DNA from: Klebsiella pneumoniae
GTDB lineage: Bacteria > Pseudomonadota > Gammaproteobacteria > Steroidobacterales > Steroidobacteraceae
Length of the DNA stretch: 36,476 nt
NCBI GenBank assembly: GCA_945860725.1
Contig: CAMAQZ010000017.1
Location: 1 to 36,476, forward strand
Direction: 5' to 3'
The notes beneath the pieces are model-generated. The model was not told where the DNA came from. It worked only from the letters and a program-made list of their open reading frames with translations, and did no database searches. The translations under genes were made by a program, and so were the position numbers. Of this stretch, positions 20,689-31,796 are shown in pieces; the first letter of the stretch is position 1, and each line of letters starts with the position of its first letter.

Positions 20689-21903
20689 GTGAACACTCCC
20701 GCCCCCGCCGGCCGCGTCCTCTCCGGCATGCGCCCCACCGGCCAGCTCCACCTCGGTAACTACCACGGCGCGCTGCGCAACTGGGTAGACCTGCAATACC
20801 AAAACCCTTGTTTCTTTTTCGTGGCGGACTTCCATGCGCTGACGACCGGTTACGCCGACACCGAGCAGTTGCCCGACTTCACCCACGAGATGGTGGTCGA
20901 CTGGCTTGCAGCCGGACTCAACCCCGGTGTTGCGACCCTGTTCGTGCAGTCGCATGTTCCCGAGCACGCCGAACTGCACCTGTTGCTGTCGATGATCACG
21001 CCGCTTTCTTGGCTCGAGCGCGTGCCCACCTATAAGGACCAACAGGCCGAGCTCGCCGAGAAGGACCTCGCGACCTACGGCTTCCTTGGCTACCCACTGC
21101 TGCAGTCGGCTGACATTCTCCTCTATCGCCCCGCCTGGGTGCCGGTCGGTGAGGATCAGGTCGCCCATGTCGAGATCACGCGCGAGATCGCGCGCCGTTT
21201 CAACCATATCTTCGGGCAGGAGACCGGTTTCGAGGCCAAGGCGGAGAAGGCCGTCGCCGGACTCGGTGGCCGGCAAAGCAGCCTTTATCGCGAACTGCGC
21301 CGCAAGTTCCAAGAGGGCGGGGACACCGACGCGCTCGAGAAGGCGCGTGGCATCGTCCAAGCCAATACCCGCCTCACTGTCGCTGATCGCGAGCGTCTGT
21401 TCGGCTATCTCGAGGGTATGAGCGTCGCCATTCTGCCGGAGCCGCAGGTGATGCTGACGCCGACGCCCAAGCTGCCCGGACTCGACGGCCGCAAAATGTC
21501 GAAGTCCTACGGCAACACCATCGGTCTGCGCGAAGATCCCGACGCGGTGACGCAGAAACTCAAGACCATGCAGACCGATCCGGCGCGCGCACGGCGCACC
21601 GATCCGGGTGAGCCGGAACGCTGCCCGGTGTGGTCCCTGCATCAGATCTACTCCGACGAGCCGACCCACCGGTGGGTCGAGGCGGGCTGCCGCAGCGCGA
21701 GCATCGGCTGCCTCGAGTGCAAGAAACCGCTCATCGATCGGATCGTCGAGGACACCACGGCCATGCGCAAGCGCGCGCAGGAGTTCGAAGAGCACCCGGA
21801 ACTCGTGCGCAACATCCTCAGCGAAGGCGCCGAGAGGGCGCGCGAGGCCGCCCGCGAGACGCTCGATGAAGTGCGGCGCGCGATGCACCTGCGGGGAGAC
21901 TGA
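20689..21903 (+). CDS. trpS: Tryptophanyl-tRNA synthetase
   Basis: 404 residues of the longer proteobacterial TrpRS type. The HIGH-type signature is PTGQLHLGNYHGAL near residue 16, and KMSKS is intact in GRKMSKSYGNTI near 268-275. The tRNA-binding helical end contains CLECKKPLIDRI and finishes with EVRRAMHLRGD. It charges tRNA(Trp). Start GTG 20689 gives the expected N-terminus. It is followed after 4 bp by scpA, so trpS-scpA-scpB-rluB is likely one transcript. Confidence 0.95.
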   Translation: MNTPAPAGRVLSGMRPTGQLHLGNYHGALRNWVDLQYQNPCFFFVADFHALTTGYADTEQLPDFTHEMVVDWLAAGLNPGVATLFVQSHVPEHAELHLLLSMITPLSWLERVPTYKDQQAELAEKDLATYGFLGYPLLQSADILLYRPAWVPVGEDQVAHVEITREIARRFNHIFGQETGFEAKAEKAVAGLGGRQSSLYRELRRKFQEGGDTDALEKARGIVQANTRLTVADRERLFGYLEGMSVAILPEPQVMLTPTPKLPGLDGRKMSKSYGNTIGLREDPDAVTQKLKTMQTDPARARRTDPGEPERCPVWSLHQIYSDEPTHRWVEAGCRSASIGCLECKKPLIDRIVEDTTAMRKRAQEFEEHPELVRNILSEGAERAREAARETLDEVRRAMHLRGD

Positions 21904-21907
21904 ACCG

Positions 21908-22861
21908 ATGATTCGACCCCGTCTGAGCATCGTGCCGCGAAGTGGCGAGGACGCTGCGGTGCCCGAAGGCACACCGCTGCCGATCGAGGGGGGATTGCCT
22001 TTGCAGGGCGAGATGCCGTTCGCGATGGTGCAGGGGGAGCCGCTCACGCAACTGCCGCGCGACCTCTACATCCCGCCGCAGGCGCTCGAGGTGTTTCTCG
22101 AGGCTTTCGAGGGCCCGCTCGATCTGCTGCTCTATCTCATCCGTCGTCAGAACCTCGACATCCTCGACATCCCGCTTGCTGATATCACGCGGCAATACAT
22201 CAACTACATCGGGATGATGCAGGAGATGCAGCTAGAACTGGCCGGTGAATACCTGGTCATGGCGGCGACCTTGGCGGAACTCAAATCCCGCATGCTGCTG
22301 CCGCGATCATCGGAAGCGGCGCCCGAGGAAGCCGACCCGCGCGCAGAGTTGGTGCGCCGCCTGCAGGAATACGAACGCTACAAGCAGGCCGCGCTCAGCA
22401 TCGACCAATTACCGCGGCTCGAGCGCGATACATGGGTTGCCAACGCGCCGAGCGAACTGCACCGGCCGGTCGCGAGCCTGCCGAAGGTCGCACTCCAAGA
22501 GATGATCATCGCGTTCCGCGAGGTCGTGGCGCGTTCGCAGATGTTCGCGCACCATCATGTGCAGCGCGAGCGGCTGTCGGTGCGTGCACGCATGACCGAC
22601 ATCCTCGCCGCGCTCGAAGGCCAGTCGTTCGCGGAGTTCACCCGCCTCTTCCGCCCCGAGGAGGGGCGGATGGGTGTGACCGTCACCTTCATGGCGATCC
22701 TCGAACTGGTCCGCGAGGGTCTGCTTGATCTGGTGCAGACCGAGGCGTACGGTCCGCTGCATGTCCGCCGCGCCGACCGTCCCCCCGTGCAGGCGGTCCC
22801 TGACCCTGTCGAGGACGGCACGCCGAACAACGAAGCCAACGAAGACCCAGGGGTCGCATGA
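21908..22861 (+). CDS. scpA: Segregation and condensation protein ScpA
   Basis: 317 residues. A non-conserved, Pro-rich N-terminal segment (1-55) precedes the kleisin core: FLEAFEGPLDLLLYLIRRQNLDILDIPLADITRQY (given in parts: FEGPLDLLLYLIR and LDILDIPLADITRQY), LAGEYLVMAATLAELKSRML, and a C-terminal winged helix (VTVTFMAILELVREGLLDL) that caps the SMC head. ScpA bridges the SMC heads and binds ScpB. The ATG at 21908 starts 4 bp after trpS; the longer frame runs back inside trpS. The stop overlaps scpB as ATGA. Confidence 0.93.
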   Translation: MIRPRLSIVPRSGEDAAVPEGTPLPIEGGLPLQGEMPFAMVQGEPLTQLPRDLYIPPQALEVFLEAFEGPLDLLLYLIRRQNLDILDIPLADITRQYINYIGMMQEMQLELAGEYLVMAATLAELKSRMLLPRSSEAAPEEADPRAELVRRLQEYERYKQAALSIDQLPRLERDTWVANAPSELHRPVASLPKVALQEMIIAFREVVARSQMFAHHHVQRERLSVRARMTDILAALEGQSFAEFTRLFRPEEGRMGVTVTFMAILELVREGLLDLVQTEAYGPLHVRRADRPPVQAVPDPVEDGTPNNEANEDPGVA

Positions 22862-23481
22862 ACGAAGATCATGTCCGTAACGTCGTCGAGGCCGCGCTGC
22901 TTGCAGCGGGTCGTCCACTGTCAATCGTGGAGATCGCGCAACTCTTCGACGAGGATGTGCGGCCCGCGCCGGAGGCGCTGCAGGAGTCGCTGGCGCGTAT
23001 CGCCGCCGACCATGCGCCTCGTGCGCTCGAGCTTCGGCAGGTGGCGAGCGGCTGGCGCCTGCAGGTCCGTGCAGAGTTCGGGCCCGAGGTCTCGCGTCTC
23101 TGGCCTGAGCGCCCGCAACGCTATTCACGCGCCTTGCTCGAGACGCTGGCGTTGATCGCCTACCGGCAGCCGATCACGCGCGCGGAGATCGAATCGGTGC
23201 GCGGCGTGGCGGTCAACCCGAACATCGTCAAGACGCTCATGGAGCGCAACTGGGTGCGTGTGGTCGGTCATCGCGATGTCCCGGGGCGTCCGGAACTCCT
23301 CGGCACCACCCGCGATTTCCTCGATTACTTCGGGCTCGCCGATCTCGACGATCTGCCGCCACTCGCAGAGCTCAAGGCGATGGCCGATCTCAACCCGCAG
23401 CTCGTACTGCCGGTGGCTTTGGCTGACACCGAAGGTGAAGAGCCGTTGCTGCCGGTCCCCGCGCCCGATGCGCCGGCATGA
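22858..23481 (+). CDS. scpB: Segregation and condensation protein ScpB
   Basis: 207 residues with two winged-helix domains: VRNVVEAALLAAGRPLSIVE at the start and LLETLALIAYRQPITRAEIE in the second, followed by the conserved VKTLMERNWVRVVGHRDVPG and GTTRDFLDYFGLADLDDLPPL (split: GTTRDFLDYFGL). ScpB dimerises on ScpA within the SMC complex. It overlaps scpA and the downstream RluB-like gene by ATGA on both sides, indicating coupled translation. Confidence 0.95.
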   Translation: MNEDHVRNVVEAALLAAGRPLSIVEIAQLFDEDVRPAPEALQESLARIAADHAPRALELRQVASGWRLQVRAEFGPEVSRLWPERPQRYSRALLETLALIAYRQPITRAEIESVRGVAVNPNIVKTLMERNWVRVVGHRDVPGRPELLGTTRDFLDYFGLADLDDLPPLAELKAMADLNPQLVLPVALADTEGEEPLLPVPAPDAPA

Positions 23482-24311
23482 CGGAGTCCGGCGACCGCCT
23501 CCAGAAAGTCCTCGCCCAAGCGGGTCTCGCCTCGCGACGCGAGGCGGAAGTGTGGATCGCAGCAGGACGGGTCACCATCAACGGTCGTCCAGCCACGCTC
23601 GGTGAGCGGGTCAGCGGGCGTGACGAACTGCGCGTCGATGGGCGCGTCGTGCGCCGCAGTCGTGATGCATCCAAGCTCGCAGCCACGGCGACGGTGTTCC
23701 TGTGCCACCGATCGTCCGGCGAGTCGCTGCGCGAGGAATTGATACCGCGGTTGCCGCGGAAAACCGGCCTGCGTTTCCTCACCATCTCGCCGATGCCGCT
23801 GCCTGATGGTGGACTCGAACTTCTGACCTCCGATGGCGTGCTGGCCGAGCGTCTGCAGCGTCGTGTCCGGGAGTGGTCGGTCGAGTGCCGGGTGCGCATC
23901 CGCGGGCTGCTCGAGCCCCATTCGATCGAGGCGATCCAGCGCGGTGTACTCGACGATGGTCGCACGCTGAACGTGGTCGAGATCGAAGGATCTGAAGAAG
24001 AGACCGACGGGGCGAACCGCTGGTACCGCATCGTCGCCCAGGGCGCGAGCGGCAAGGACATCCGCCAGTTGTTCGAGCGCCAAGGCGCGCTGGTGAGCCG
24101 CGTGCAACGCATCGCACTCGGGCCGCTCGCCTTGACGCGTGATCTCAACCGCGGTCAGTTCCGCGTGTTGAGCGAGGAGGAAGCGACCGCGCTCGCCACC
24201 GCGGCGCCCGCCCCCAAGCGGGTGAGCGCGGCGCGGGTGAGCGCGACGCCGGCGCGCTCGTCGGGCGGCCGCACCCGGGGGTCTAGGGCGCGTCGAACGC
24301 GCGACCGCTGA
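23478..24311 (+). CDS. RluB-like protein (S4 + RsuA/RluB fold) lacking the catalytic Asp
   Basis: 277 residues, in the place of rluB after scpA-scpB. The N-terminal S4 RNA-binding domain is clear (DRLQKVLAQAGLASRREAEV, then GRVTINGRPATLGERV). The second domain aligns with RsuA/RluB pseudouridine synthases: YKPEGE-type strand replaced by LCHRSSGES, LLTSDGVLAERL conserved, WYRIVAQGASGKDIRQLF in place of the GRNREVRR segment, and VSRVQRIALGPL near the end. In the family the catalytic Asp sits in GRLDxNTxGLLLLT; here the aligned residues are SPMPLPDGGLELLT, so the Asp position is Pro. The frame is full length with no internal stop, so it is not obviously a pseudogene. It probably binds rRNA without modifying it. 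The C-terminus is Arg/Ala/Ser-rich and overlaps yciK by 29 bp on the other strand. Confidence 0.8.
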   Translation: MTESGDRLQKVLAQAGLASRREAEVWIAAGRVTINGRPATLGERVSGRDELRVDGRVVRRSRDASKLAATATVFLCHRSSGESLREELIPRLPRKTGLRFLTISPMPLPDGGLELLTSDGVLAERLQRRVREWSVECRVRIRGLLEPHSIEAIQRGVLDDGRTLNVVEIEGSEEETDGANRWYRIVAQGASGKDIRQLFERQGALVSRVQRIALGPLALTRDLNRGQFRVLSEEEATALATAAPAPKRVSAARVSATPARSSGGRTRGSRARRTRDR

Positions 24312-25062
24312 CACCGCGCGATCGAGGTCCGAGCAGCGCGATGAACGCCGCGGTGCGCGACTCGGGAGTCGGCAGCGTGGCGATGTCCTCCGACGGATAG
24401 GCCTGACGGCGCATCGCGGTGCGTGTGCGCCCGGGATTCAGGGAGTTCACCCGTACGCGGGTCTGTCCGAGTTCGTCTGCGAGCACCTGCACCATGCCTT
24501 CCAGCGCGTGTTTGGAGACCGCATAAGCGCCCCAGTACGCCCGGCCGCGACGCCCGACGCTGCTGGAGGCGCAGACCACGCTGGCGTCCTGCGAGGCGCG
24601 CAGCGCCGGCATCAGCACCTGGGTGAGCGCGAAGGGGGCGGTGACGTTCACATGCATCACCTTGACCCAGGTCGGCACATCGTAGTGTTCGATGGCGGCG
24701 AGCTGTCCGAGCAAGGCTGCGTTGTGCACCAGACCGTCAAGACGCCCCCAGCGCTCTTCGATGGCGGTTGCGATGGTGTCGAGATCCCCGGCGACCGCGC
24801 GCTCGAGATCGAGCGGTGCGATCAGCGGCGGCGCGATCGGTCCGCCATCGTGGCGGCGCAGTGCTTCGAGCTCGGCATGGACGGCCTCGAGCTTGCGCAG
24901 GTTGCGTCCGAGCAGGATGACCTCGGCGCCGCGTTGCGCGCATTCGAGGGCGAGCGCACGGCCGATCCCTGCGGTGGGGCCGGTGATGCCGATCACGCGT
25001 CCGGCCAACTCATCGGGGTGTAGCGTGATCTGCGACAGATCGAAGGGCGGCTCGAGGCTCAT
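24283..25062 (-). CDS. yciK: YciK-like short-chain dehydrogenase/reductase
   Basis: 259 residues of the classical SDR type. Cofactor loop TGPTAGIG near residue 27, the adjacent LLGRNLRKLEAV typical of NADP/NAD binding, NAALLG, catalytic Ser in CASSSVGRRGRA and YAVSK (Tyr and Lys), and NPGRTRTAMRRQAYPSED. This order and several stretches match E. coli YciK, whose substrate is not settled. Start ATG 25062 overlaps the upstream gene stop as ATGA; the longer frame to 25230 lies inside that gene. The last 29 bp overlap the RluB-like gene tail-to-tail. Confidence 0.87.
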   Translation of the reverse strand: MSLEPPFDLSQITLHPDELAGRVIGITGPTAGIGRALALECAQRGAEVILLGRNLRKLEAVHAELEALRRHDGGPIAPPLIAPLDLERAVAGDLDTIATAIEERWGRLDGLVHNAALLGQLAAIEHYDVPTWVKVMHVNVTAPFALTQVLMPALRASQDASVVCASSSVGRRGRAYWGAYAVSKHALEGMVQVLADELGQTRVRVNSLNPGRTRTAMRRQAYPSEDIATLPTPESRTAAFIALLGPRSRGVSGRAFDAP

Positions 25063-25916
25063 GCGCGCTCCAAGGTGCGGAGGGGACGGGGCAGATGTCC
25101 ACGGCAAGCCGACACCGCCGCCTGCCAGGCCGCGATGGTACGCCGCAGCGGCTCGGTGCGGTTCACGACCAAGCGTCGCGGTAAGGCCTTCTCCGTGAGT
25201 CTGGCGGTGCGCAGCGCGAGGCTCGCCCACACGAGCGCGGCGGCGAGCGGTTCGCGCGTTTCCAGAGGCAGTGACTGTGCGGCCCGGCAGATCACTGCCC
25301 GCAGCTCAGTCAAGCGGCCCCGGAGTTCCGCCGTTTCGGCCTCTGCGAGCGGTTCGCGGTACCAACGTTCGTGCGCGTGTGGCGGATCGCCGAGCGGAAC
25401 GAACACCCGGCCCGCGCGGGCGTGTGCGATGACGGCCGACAGCAACTCGATCTCGCGTACGGCAGGCCCCGTGACGGCGGCGTACCGTTCGGTCGCGGCG
25501 ATGCGTGCATCGGTGGCACCGAGGGCGCTGAGGGCGAGCGGACGGAACAGCGCTATCGCCCAATCGTCGAGGTAGCGATCGAGTTCGCTGCGATCGAGGA
25601 ACGCGACCCGTGCAAGATCGATCCGCGCGACCTCGACCAAACAGCGCAGATCGGGCGGGGTGCGACCGCTCGCGAGCGCTGCAGCGGCAGCCCGGCGGGT
25701 GGCCGGATGTCGCGGCTGGGCCTGCAGCAGCCTCGCGAGTTCCTCGTCCCACCAGCCGAGCTTGGCATGGGCGACCGAATGTTCAAGTCCGTCGGCCGCG
25801 GCTGCAGCGACTTCGCGCTCGATCTCGAATAGGGCGTCGAGGGTGGCGCGTTGGGCAGCGGGAGCAAAGCGCAGCACGAACTCTCGCACCGGCGCCGCCC
25901 GCGGTTCGAGGGTCAT
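25059..25916 (-). CDS. Squalene/phytoene-synthase-fold protein without Asp-rich motifs
   Basis: 285 residues. The pattern of the squalene/phytoene synthase family is recognisable: RFAPAAQRATLDALFEIERE, AHAKLGWWDEELARLL, QPRHPATRRA, DLARVAFLDRSELDRYLDDW and ARAGRVFVPLGD. The two Asp-rich motifs that bind Mg-diphosphate (DxxxD) are degraded: the first reads FEIEREVAAA and the second AVIAHARAGR. Prenyl-transfer activity is therefore unlikely; the family also holds non-catalytic assembly-factor members such as mitochondrial NDUFAF6. ATG 25916 overlaps the ubiG stop and its own stop overlaps yciK, both as ATGA. The open frame up to 26459 lies inside ubiG. In several gammaproteobacteria a HAD phosphatase stands between ubiG and yciK instead. 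Confidence 0.75.
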   Translation of the reverse strand: MTLEPRAAPVREFVLRFAPAAQRATLDALFEIEREVAAAAADGLEHSVAHAKLGWWDEELARLLQAQPRHPATRRAAAAALASGRTPPDLRCLVEVARIDLARVAFLDRSELDRYLDDWAIALFRPLALSALGATDARIAATERYAAVTGPAVREIELLSAVIAHARAGRVFVPLGDPPHAHERWYREPLAEAETAELRGRLTELRAVICRAAQSLPLETREPLAAALVWASLALRTARLTEKALPRRLVVNRTEPLRRTIAAWQAAVSACRGHLPRPLRTLERA

Positions 25917-26647
25917 CCGGAGACAGGGCCTGCTCGGCGCAGGTGTACGAGGTAGTTCACTGAGGGGTCGCGGGTGAGGGTGCAGAAGCCGGTGATCGGG
26001 TTGTAGTTGAGCCCGGCGATCTCGAGGCATTCGAGGCCGTGGAGGCGGGCCGCCGCGGCGATCTCCGAGGGGCGGATGAACTTCGCATATTCGTGGGTGC
26101 CGCGCGGCAGCAGGCGGGCGAGGTACTCGGCGCCGACGATCGCGACGGCGAATGCCTTGGGCGTGCGGTTGAGCGTCGAGAGAAAGAGATCGCCGCCCGG
26201 GCGCAGCAATGCGCCGAGCGTGCCCACCATCGAGGCGGGATCCGGCACATGCTCGAGCATCTCCATGCAGGTCACGACATCGAAGCTGCCGGCGGCCTCC
26301 GCCACGAGCGATTCGGCGGATCGCTGGCGATAGTCGATGGCGAGGCCCGCGCCTTCGGCGTGCAGACGCGCGACCTCGACCATGGCTCCTGAGAGATCGA
26401 TCCCCGACATCCGCGCACCGCGCCGAACAAGCGCCTCGGCGAGCAGGCCGCCGCCACAACCGACATCGACAACCTTCGCCCCCTCGAGTCGGCAGCGTTC
26501 GGCGACGAACCCGGCGCGCAGCGGGTTCAGCGCATGCAAGGGTTTGAACTCGCCGTCAGGGTCCCAAAAGCGGTGGGCGACGGCGTCGAACTTGGCGACT
26601 TCGGCAGGGTCGACAGCGACTCCGGCGACGACGGGTTCAGGTGGCAT
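25913..26647 (-). CDS. ubiG: Ubiquinone biosynthesis O-methyltransferase UbiG
   Basis: 244 residues. SAM-binding motif I is [15 protein letters not shown] (about 60-74), post-motifs [13 protein letters not shown] and [10 protein letters not shown] follow, and the UbiG-specific stretch [19 protein letters not shown] and [14 protein letters not shown] is present, with LNYNPITG near the end. It catalyses both O-methylations in ubiquinone synthesis at the inner-membrane Ubi complex. It is the first gene of a minus-strand, ATGA-coupled trio with the squalene-synthase-like gene and yciK, divergent from gyrA. Confidence 0.95.
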   Translation of the reverse strand: MPPEPVVAGVAVDPAEVAKFDAVAHRFWDPDGEFKPLHALNPLRAGFVAERCRLEGAKVVDVGCGGGLLAEALVRRGARMSGIDLSGAMVEVARLHAEGAGLAIDYRQRSAESLVAEAAGSFDVVTCMEMLEHVPDPASMVGTLGALLRPGGDLFLSTLNRTPKAFAVAIVGAEYLARLLPRGTHEYAKFIRPSEIAAAARLHGLECLEIAGLNYNPITGFCTLTRDPSVNYLVHLRRAGPVSG

Positions 26648-26688
26648 TTAGGGCCTCTGGAGAGTGGGCGGGAAACAGGTGTTTATGG

Positions 26689-26718
26689 TACTATCTTTTG
26701 CCGGGTTTTCGGCTGCAA
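26689..26718. promoter_or_regulatory. Overlapping divergent promoter candidates for gyrA and ubiG
   Basis: Plus strand: TGG immediately before TACTAT (26689-26694) forms an extended -10 for gyrA with a predicted start near 26701; the -35 is poor. Minus strand: TTGCAG (26718-26713), 17-bp spacer, GATAGT (26695-26690) for ubiG. The two -10 boxes share bases, so the promoters would exclude each other. Confidence 0.35.
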
Positions 26719-26733
26719 AACGGCCTCAAACGA

Positions 26734-29349
<2,616 letters not shown>

Positions 29350-29370
29350 TCGCGGACAGGCCGTTCGGTC

Positions 29371-30450
29371 TTGCGCGTCTTCAACTTCTCGGCTGGCCCG
29401 GCGGTGTTGCCTTTGCCAGTGCTCGAGCAGGCGCGGGACGAGATGCTCGAGTGGCAAGGCATCGGCATGTCGGTGATGGAGGTCAGCCATCGCGGTAAGG
29501 CCTTCGTCTCGATGGTCGCGCAGGCTGAGACGGATCTACGCAGCCTGATGGGTATCCCGACTGGCTACCGTGTGCTGTTTCTGCAGGGTGGCGCGACCGG
29601 GCAGTTCACCGCGGTGCCCATGAACCTCGCATCCTCCGGGGCGGTCGTCGATTACCTCGACACGGGCATCTGGTCGGGCAAAGCGATCGCCGAGGCGCGG
29701 CGGTTCTGCACTGTCAACACCGTCGCTGAAGAGTCCGCCTCCGGCTACACCACCGTGCCGAGGGCGGATAGCCTGCGGTTCACCCCCGCTGCGGCCTATG
29801 CCCACTTCACGCCCAACGAAACCATCGGTGGGGTCGAGTTCCCTTATGTCCCGGACACCGGTGGCATCCCGCTGGTGGCCGATCTGTCATCGACCATATT
29901 GTCGCGGCCGCTCGATGTGTCGCGTTTCGGGCTCCTCTACGCGGGCGCACAGAAGAACATCGGGCCTGCGGGTCTCGTGATCGTGATCGTGCGCGACGAT
30001 CTCATCGGTAACGCCCGCTCCGGTACACCGCCAATCTGGGATTACGCGTTGATGGCGAAAGAGGGTTCGATGCTCAACACGCCCCCCACCTTCGGTCTGT
30101 ACATCGCCGGCCTAGTGTTCCGGTGGCTGAAGGGCGAGGGTGGACTCGAAGCGATCGGCGAGCGCAACCGCGCCAAGGCGCAGCTACTGTACGATTTCAT
30201 CGATGACTCTGGCTTCTACCGCAGCCCTGTCGCGTCGGACTGCCGCTCCTGGATGAATGTGCCGTTCAGGGTCTTTGACGCCGCCCTCGAGCGATCGTTC
30301 TGCGCCCTGGCGGCGGCAGAGGGTCTCGTCAACCTCGAGGGCCATCGACTGCAGGGTGGGATGCGGGCCTCGCTCTATAACGCCATGCCGGTTGCCGGCG
30401 TGGAGGCGTTGGTCGCGTTCATGCGCGAGTTCCAGCGTCGGTACGGTTGA
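29371..30450 (+). CDS. serC: Phosphoserine aminotransferase
   Basis: 359 residues, the normal SerC size. It opens with FNFSAGPAVLPLPVLEQA. The PLP Schiff-base Lys195 is in GAQKNIGPAG, FLQGGATGQFTAVPMNL is in the first third, and the C-terminus has LEGHRLQGGMRASLYNAMP. It makes 3-phosphoserine in serine synthesis and acts in the pyridoxal phosphate pathway. The start is TTG at 29371, 21 bp after gyrA. gyrA-serC-pheA-aroA is a conserved gammaproteobacterial order. Confidence 0.95.
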   Translation: MRVFNFSAGPAVLPLPVLEQARDEMLEWQGIGMSVMEVSHRGKAFVSMVAQAETDLRSLMGIPTGYRVLFLQGGATGQFTAVPMNLASSGAVVDYLDTGIWSGKAIAEARRFCTVNTVAEESASGYTTVPRADSLRFTPAAAYAHFTPNETIGGVEFPYVPDTGGIPLVADLSSTILSRPLDVSRFGLLYAGAQKNIGPAGLVIVIVRDDLIGNARSGTPPIWDYALMAKEGSMLNTPPTFGLYIAGLVFRWLKGEGGLEAIGERNRAKAQLLYDFIDDSGFYRSPVASDCRSWMNVPFRVFDAALERSFCALAAAEGLVNLEGHRLQGGMRASLYNAMPVAGVEALVAFMREFQRRYG

Positions 30451-30540
30451 GGTTGCTCTCCCTGGGTACCCCGGTTCGCAATCACCTCCTCGCCGCGGTA
30501 CTCTTCGGCACGCGTCTTCAGTCACTCCCTCCGAGCGATC

Positions 30541-31746
30541 ATGGTCATCCGTCCCCGTAGTTCTGCGTCCCGGCCCGCCGCCAAGGCCACTCCCAAGCGT
30601 GCACTCAAGCCTCGGGTGAAGCCCGTCGGCGCTGCAGCCCCGATGCTGCGGGCGGGGATCGAAAGCCTGCGCGGGCGCATCGATGCGGTCGACCGTGAAC
30701 TTCACGCGCTGCTCAACGAGCGTGCGCGCTTGGCGCGCGAGGTCGGGGTCTCCAAGGGCAAGCAAGGACGGCTGGTCGACTTCTACCGCCCGGAGCGTGA
30801 ATCGCAGGTGTTGCGGATGGTATTGGAGCGCAATGCGGCTGCGCGCGCAGAGGGCACACTGCGTGACGATGAGGTCGTGCGGTTGTTCCGCGAGATCATG
30901 TCGGCCTGCCTCGCTCAAGAAGAACCCCTCAAGGTCGGGTTCCTCGGGCCGGAGGGGACGTTCTCCCAAGCCGCTGTCTACAAGCATTTCGGGCACTCGG
31001 CCCGTGCGCTCGCTTTGGGGTCCATCGACGAGGTGTTCCGCGAGGTCGAAGCGGGGCATGCCGATTTCGGCGTGGTGCCGATCGAGAACTCGACCGAGGG
31101 CAGCGTCAACCACACGCTCGATCGTTTCCTGAGTTCGCCGCTGCTCATATGCGGGGAGGTGGAGCTGCGCATCCGCCAGAATCTCATGGGCCGGATGCGA
31201 TCGCTGCGCGAGGTAAAACGCGTCTGCAGTCATCCGCAATCGCTCGCCCAATGTCGCGAGTGGCTCAACGAACATTTGCCCGAGGCGGAGCGACTCCCCG
31301 AGTCGAGCAACGCTGAGGCGGCGCGGCGCGCCCGCGACGAGCGCGGTACGGCGGCGATCGCCGGCACCACGGCGGCCGAGGTCTATGGCCTCGAGGTGCT
31401 CGCCTCGGACATCGAGGATCGCCCTGATAACACCACGCGTTTCCTCGTGGTCGGTCGGCGCAGCTTCGGTCCGAGCGGTCAAGACCGCACCACGCTGCTC
31501 TTGTCTACGGGCCATACCGAGGCCCCTGGTGCATTGCACCGCCTGCTCGAGCCGCTCGCCCGTAACCGCGTGAGCCTCAGCCGCATCGAGTCGCGCCCCT
31601 CTCAGCGACGCAAATGGGACTATGTGTTCTTCATCGACCTCGAGGGGCACGCCGAAGACCCCCATGTCGCCAAGGCGCTCGTGCTCCTCAAAGATCGCGC
31701 CTCGCTCTACCGCGTGCTCGGGTCCTACCCGCGCGCGGTTCTTTGA
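30541..31746 (+). CDS. pheA: Bifunctional chorismate mutase/prephenate dehydratase (P-protein)
   Basis: 401 residues. A basic N-terminal tail (1-35, Arg/Lys/Ala-rich) is longer than usual. The AroQ chorismate mutase helices follow (about 38-125, LRGRIDAVDRELHALLNERA), then the prephenate dehydratase domain (about 132-305, VGFLGPEGTFSQAAV, with NTTRFLVV near 297), and an ACT domain (about 315-395) with the phenylalanine-binding ESRP motif in SRIESRPSQ. It converts chorismate to phenylpyruvate with feedback by phenylalanine. The ATG at 30541 is 90 bp after serC; a later start near residue 35 (MLRAGIESLRG) would remove the basic tail and cannot be excluded. Confidence 0.93.
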   Translation: MVIRPRSSASRPAAKATPKRALKPRVKPVGAAAPMLRAGIESLRGRIDAVDRELHALLNERARLAREVGVSKGKQGRLVDFYRPERESQVLRMVLERNAAARAEGTLRDDEVVRLFREIMSACLAQEEPLKVGFLGPEGTFSQAAVYKHFGHSARALALGSIDEVFREVEAGHADFGVVPIENSTEGSVNHTLDRFLSSPLLICGEVELRIRQNLMGRMRSLREVKRVCSHPQSLAQCREWLNEHLPEAERLPESSNAEAARRARDERGTAAIAGTTAAEVYGLEVLASDIEDRPDNTTRFLVVGRRSFGPSGQDRTTLLLSTGHTEAPGALHRLLEPLARNRVSLSRIESRPSQRRKWDYVFFIDLEGHAEDPHVAKALVLLKDRASLYRVLGSYPRAVL

Positions 31747-31796
31747 ATGCTGCACTGATCTATCCACACCCTCGTCGTCCAGTCTCCATCGAACCC

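Noticed and set aside
25917-26459. N-terminal extension of the squalene-synthase-like frame
   Set aside because: It lies entirely within ubiG in another frame, is Arg-rich low-complexity sequence, and the ATGA overlap start at 25916 fits the family.
31743-31796. Alternative TTG start for aroA overlapping the pheA stop
   Set aside because: It would add 18 residues not matching the AroA N-terminus. The ATG at 31797 gives the expected beginning.
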